A stretch of DNA of 64,000 nucleotides from NCBI GenBank assembly GCA_014898415.1, contig RCTD01000003.1:186001-250000 (forward strand). Direction: 5' to 3'. The DNA comes from Stromatinia cepivora (taxonomy: Eukaryota > Ascomycota > Leotiomycetes > Helotiales > Sclerotiniaceae). A model generated the notes under the pieces. It did no database searches. It saw only the letters and a program-made list of their open reading frames with translations, and had not been told where the DNA came from. This document shows, one piece after another, positions 60,401 through 64,000 of the stretch. The stretch's first letter is position 1. The number at the start of each line of letters is the position of its first letter. The position numbers and the translations under genes are program-made.

Positions 60401-63400
60401 CAGCAATGGGTCACGAGTTGTTCGAGAATTCGTCGCTGTTCAAGGAAACTGTTATGGAATTCGATAATATTGCCACAATTCTTGGATTCCCATCATTCAT
60501 CTCCTTGATCGATGGAAGTGTAACTGACGCGCAAGGCTTATCACCTGTTATGGTGCAACTTGCCATTGTGTGCTTGGAAATGGCAATGGCTCGACTCTGG
60601 GAATCTTGGGGCGTCAAACCTTCTGTTGTAATCGGCCATAGTCTGGGCGAGTATGCCGCTCTCAATGCTGCTGGAATATTATCTGCCAGTGACACCATCT
60701 ACTTGGTCGGAAGACGAGCTCAGCTCTTGATTGAAAGATGTACCGCTGGAACCCATGCAATGCTTGCAGTTCAAGGATCTAGATCAGCAGTGACTGAAGC
60801 ACTTGGGGAGATCGGGACACCAGTGAATATCGCTTGTATCAACAGTACTCGAGAGACTGTCCTTAGTGGTGAGGCTGCTGAGATCTCCAAAGTTTCCGAT
60901 CGATTATGCAACTCTGGTTTCAAATGCACGCAACTCAAAGTGCCTTTCGCTTTCCATTCTGCTCAAGTAGAGCCTATATTGGATCAATTCGAGAAATTGG
61001 CCGAATCTGTACCCTTCGGAAAAGGGAACATCCCTCTCATCTCCTCCCTACTTGGTAGGTGCCTTAATGAAGCCGAGGACATTGATGCTGCATATCTCCG
61101 CAATCATGCTAGGCAGCCTGTTAATTTCTTAGACGGTCTCGTTTCCGCCCAAAATTCTGGCATTATAGACGAAAAAACTGTCTGGCTTGAGGTAGGACCG
61201 CATCCAGTATGTTTGGGACTCGTCAAAGCAACAGTGGGTAGTTCCACTGTTGCTGCTCCATCGCTACGCAGAAATGAAAGTGCATACAAAACTCTCAGCA
61301 ACAGCCTTAGCGTCTTGCACACCGCCGGCCTTGAAATTGACTGGAATGAGTACCATCGAGACTTCAACGACTCGGTCCGTCTTCTTGACTTACCTACCTA
61401 CGCTTTTGACGACAAGAATTACTGGATTCAATATGAGGGAGACTGGTGTTTGACAAAGGGAGAATTACCTGGCAAAGGCCCCCTTCAGCTGGAGCCTCCC
61501 AAGCCTAAGCTCTCAACTTCCACAATCCACAATGTCGTTAGCGAGAAGGTTGAAGGAGACGTTGCTATTATTACCGCCGAGTCTGATCTGGCACAAGCTG
61601 ATCTTCGCGGGGTCGTCACTGGGCATCTTGTCAATGGAGCTATGTTGTGTCCATCAGTAAGTAATTTAGTGTGATATGAGTTGGTCAAGCTAACAATGTC
61701 CTAGTCTTTGTACGCAGATATGGCCATAACCTTATGCGAGTATGGCTACAAGCTGGTGCGACCTGATGTCAAAAATTTGGGCTTGGATGTTGGAAGAATG
61801 AAGGTGCCTAAGCCATTGATAGCTGACCCTCAAGGAAAATCTCAGGTACTCACACTCACCGCCACTATCAACGCGGCAACTGGCCGTGCTGATCTCCTCT
61901 TTTCAACGGGGACTGACAAGGCTCGAGTCGAGCACGCAAACTGTCAAGTCTTCTTTGGCGACACTGAGGAGTATCATGCCGACTTCCAACGTACTGCTTA
62001 TCTCATTCAGTCACGAATCGATTGGCTACAAGAGGCTGAACGAAATGGTAAAGCTTCTAAAATCGGTCGTGGTCTTGCCTACAAGCTGTTTGCTGCGTTG
62101 GTGGACTACGATCAGAAATATCGTGGCATGGAAGAGGTTATTCTTGACAGCATGAAGATGGAAGCTACGTCACGTGTCGTATTTCAAACTACAGAAAAAG
62201 ACGGAACTTTCAAATGCAGCCCGTATTGGATCGACAGTGTGGCACATATTTCGGGATTCATCGTCAATGGCTCGGATGCTGTTGATTCACGTGAAAAGGT
62301 CTATATATCACATGGTTGGGATTCTATGAGATTTGCTGAGCCTCTGAGTGCGGAAAAGAATTACCGCTCCTACGTCAGGATGCAGCAGCGTAAGGATAAG
62401 ACCATGGCTGGTGATGTTTACGTTTTTGATGGGGATACAATTATCGGCATGGTCGGCGGACTAGCTTTCCAAGCCATTCCTCGAAAGGTTCTCAACATGT
62501 TCTTACCCCCAGTAGGTGCAGCAGCCGCTGCAACCACTGCAAAGCCAGCTCCCGCGCCTCAAGCACCTCAATCTTCTAAAACTTCGAACGTAAAGGTTGT
62601 CAAGAAGACACAAGTCACCAAAGCCAATATCACCAAGGTGAACCAAAAACTTTTGTCCGTTACCTCTCAAGTCATGGACATCCTTGCAGTAGAGGTTGGG
62701 GTCAAGATTGATGAACTTGTTGACAACATCGCTTTCACCGATCTCGGAGTCGACTCGCTTATGGCCTTGACAGTATGCGGAAGACTACGAGAAGAGTTGG
62801 ACATCGATATCAATTCTAACGAATTCATCAACTATGCCAATATCGGAGCTTTCAAGTCATTCTTATCACAATTCGAAGGAAAGCCATCAGCTGCCTACAG
62901 TGAAGATCCAAGCTCACCTCTCACTACACCTAGTCCTGGAGAATCAGTACACGACCCGCAAGAAGACTCGGAGTTCACAGATCCTTCAGATGATGATGTT
63001 TCAGCGACTGGTGCCGTGGATAATCTTGGTGATATTATCAGAATTACAATCGCGGAGGAGATGGCAATCGATGTTCTAGAGGTCGCGAGTTGTCCTGATC
63101 TCGCTTCACTTGGTATGGATTCACTAATGGCACTTACGGTGCTTGGCCGATTGAGAGAGAAGACAGGACTCTCACTTCCATCCGATCTTTTCCAGGTCAA
63201 CCAGACCATCCGTGATGTTGAAAAGGCGCTAAATGTCGAAGCACCCTCTAAACCAAGGCCGAAGCCAAAACCTAAGGCCCCGTCTGAGCAGCCAAAGCCC
63301 ACCAAACCGGCGATTCCTGCCGCCATTCCCAATGTGCAGGCTACACCTCAAAGAATAGCAAATTCAATTCTACTGCAAGGGAATTTGAGAAAAGCCAGCA

Positions 63401-64000
63401 AGTATCTTTGGATGGTGCCTGATGGCGGCGGATCCGCAACCTCGTACATTGAGATCCCAGCACTTTCGTCTGATGTTGCTGTTTTCGGATTGAACTCACC
63501 CTATATGAAAACGCCCGAAGAATTCACTTGCGGTGTACCTGGTATGGCTACACACTATATCAGTGAGATGAAGCGTCGCCAACCAAAAGGTCCCTATCTC
63601 TTAGCCGGATGGAGTGCTGGTGGTGTCATTGCTTATGAAATAGTCAGCCAGCTTACCAAGAACAACGAAGTTGTGGACAAACTCATCCTGCTTGATTCCC
63701 CATGCCCTGATATAATTGAACCACTTCCATCATCACTTCATAAGTGGTTTGCCTCCATCGGTCTTCTCGGCGATGGCGATCCAAGCAAAATTCCAGAATG
63801 GCTTCTTCCTCATTTTGCTGCTTCCGTGCAAGCTCTTTCGACTTACATGCCGAAGGCAATAGATCCAAGGAAGGTACCTCAAGTCATGGCCATCTGGTGC
63901 GAAGATGGTGTTTGTAAACTACCATCAGATCCACGACCAGACCCTTTCCCATATGGCCATGCTCAATTCCTGTTAGACAATAGAACGGATTTTGGACCGA
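57423..64000 (+). CDS. Non-reducing polyketide synthase, SAT-KS-AT-PT-ACP-ACP-TE (3' end outside window)
   Basis: Iterative type I PKS making an aromatic polyketide. Exons 57423-57715, 57768-58059, 58108-58528, 58578-59472, 59538-61656 and 61705 to the edge give about 2,105 residues. Domains with visible active sites: SAT (Cys in GLCTG, about residue 120); KS (about 384-800: DTACSSS, EMHGTGT, NVGHGEA); AT (about 905-1215: [10 protein letters not shown]); PT (about 1300-1610: His in GHLVNGAML, Asp in [10 protein letters not shown]); ACP1 (LGVDSLMAL, about 1686); ACP2 (LGMDSLMAL, about 1809); TE/Claisen cyclase (GWSAGGV, about 1974). The catalytic His of the TE lies beyond 64000. Tandem ACPs plus TE resemble the naphthopyrone/tetrahydroxynaphthalene (wA/PksP/Pks1) group, but the product is not assignable. 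An alternative start is the Met at 57435. Confidence 0.95.

Overview
The window is nuclear DNA of a filamentous ascomycete (Pezizomycotina). The genes are split by short introns, mostly 44-145 nt with GT..AG borders. The families present are typically fungal: Dal5-type transporters, GH71, HsbA, UstYa/DUF3328 and a non-reducing PKS with an SAT domain. One large block is extremely AT-rich and full of stop codons, as expected of repeats hit by repeat-induced point mutation (RIP). A Sclerotiniaceae-like leotiomycete would fit, but that is an inference, not something the sequence proves.

Layout. 0.2-2.2 kb: a Dal5-type MFS transporter (minus strand). 2.7-11.95 kb: a nested transposon block. A pogo/Fot1-like DNA transposon (terminal inverted repeats, TA target duplication) carries a Ty3/Gypsy LTR retrotransposon inside its transposase. 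The retroelement has matched 282-bp LTRs and a perfect 5-bp duplication, GATAT, and both elements are decayed. 12.25-14.05 kb: the catalytic and C-terminal part of a GH2 beta-galactosidase whose N-terminal part is missing. 14.2-18.0 kb: an HsbA-type protein and a GH71 alpha-1,3-glucanase. 18.2-18.6 kb: a 432-bp hAT-like MITE. 19-19.8 kb: a Ure2-like GST.

20.3-25.8 kb is the most interesting accessory stretch: a CYP52-like P450, a previously unlisted 54-residue secreted peptide gene, and two UstYa-family (DUF3328) proteins with intact HxxHC motifs. UstYa proteins act in fungal RiPP and cyclic peptide maturation, so this could be a small peptide-modification locus. The peptide lacks the usual Kex2-spaced repeats, so its role as a precursor is speculative. 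27.4-32.4 kb: a fungal rhodopsin-like membrane protein, an APH-fold protein lacking the usual metal-binding Asp, and a conserved fungal protein of unknown function.

33-36.4 kb holds remnants: a broken O-methyltransferase, another degraded coding stretch, and a 506-bp TA-flanked MITE with ten perfect copies of a 10-bp unit. A deleted partial copy of the same MITE lies at 51.2 kb. 38.0-43.8 kb: a GABA/choline-type APC permease and a Dip5/Gap1-type amino-acid permease.

48.7-64 kb: an FAD monooxygenase convergent with a small ABM-domain monooxygenase, a zinc alcohol dehydrogenase with a one-base frameshift, a gene-poor 4-kb gap, and a non-reducing PKS (SAT-KS-AT-PT-ACP-ACP-TE) running off the right edge. 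The oxygenases could tailor the aromatic polyketide, but the spacing and the broken dehydrogenase make an intact cluster uncertain. Exon borders were set by hand from reading-frame phase, splice sites and family alignment from memory.
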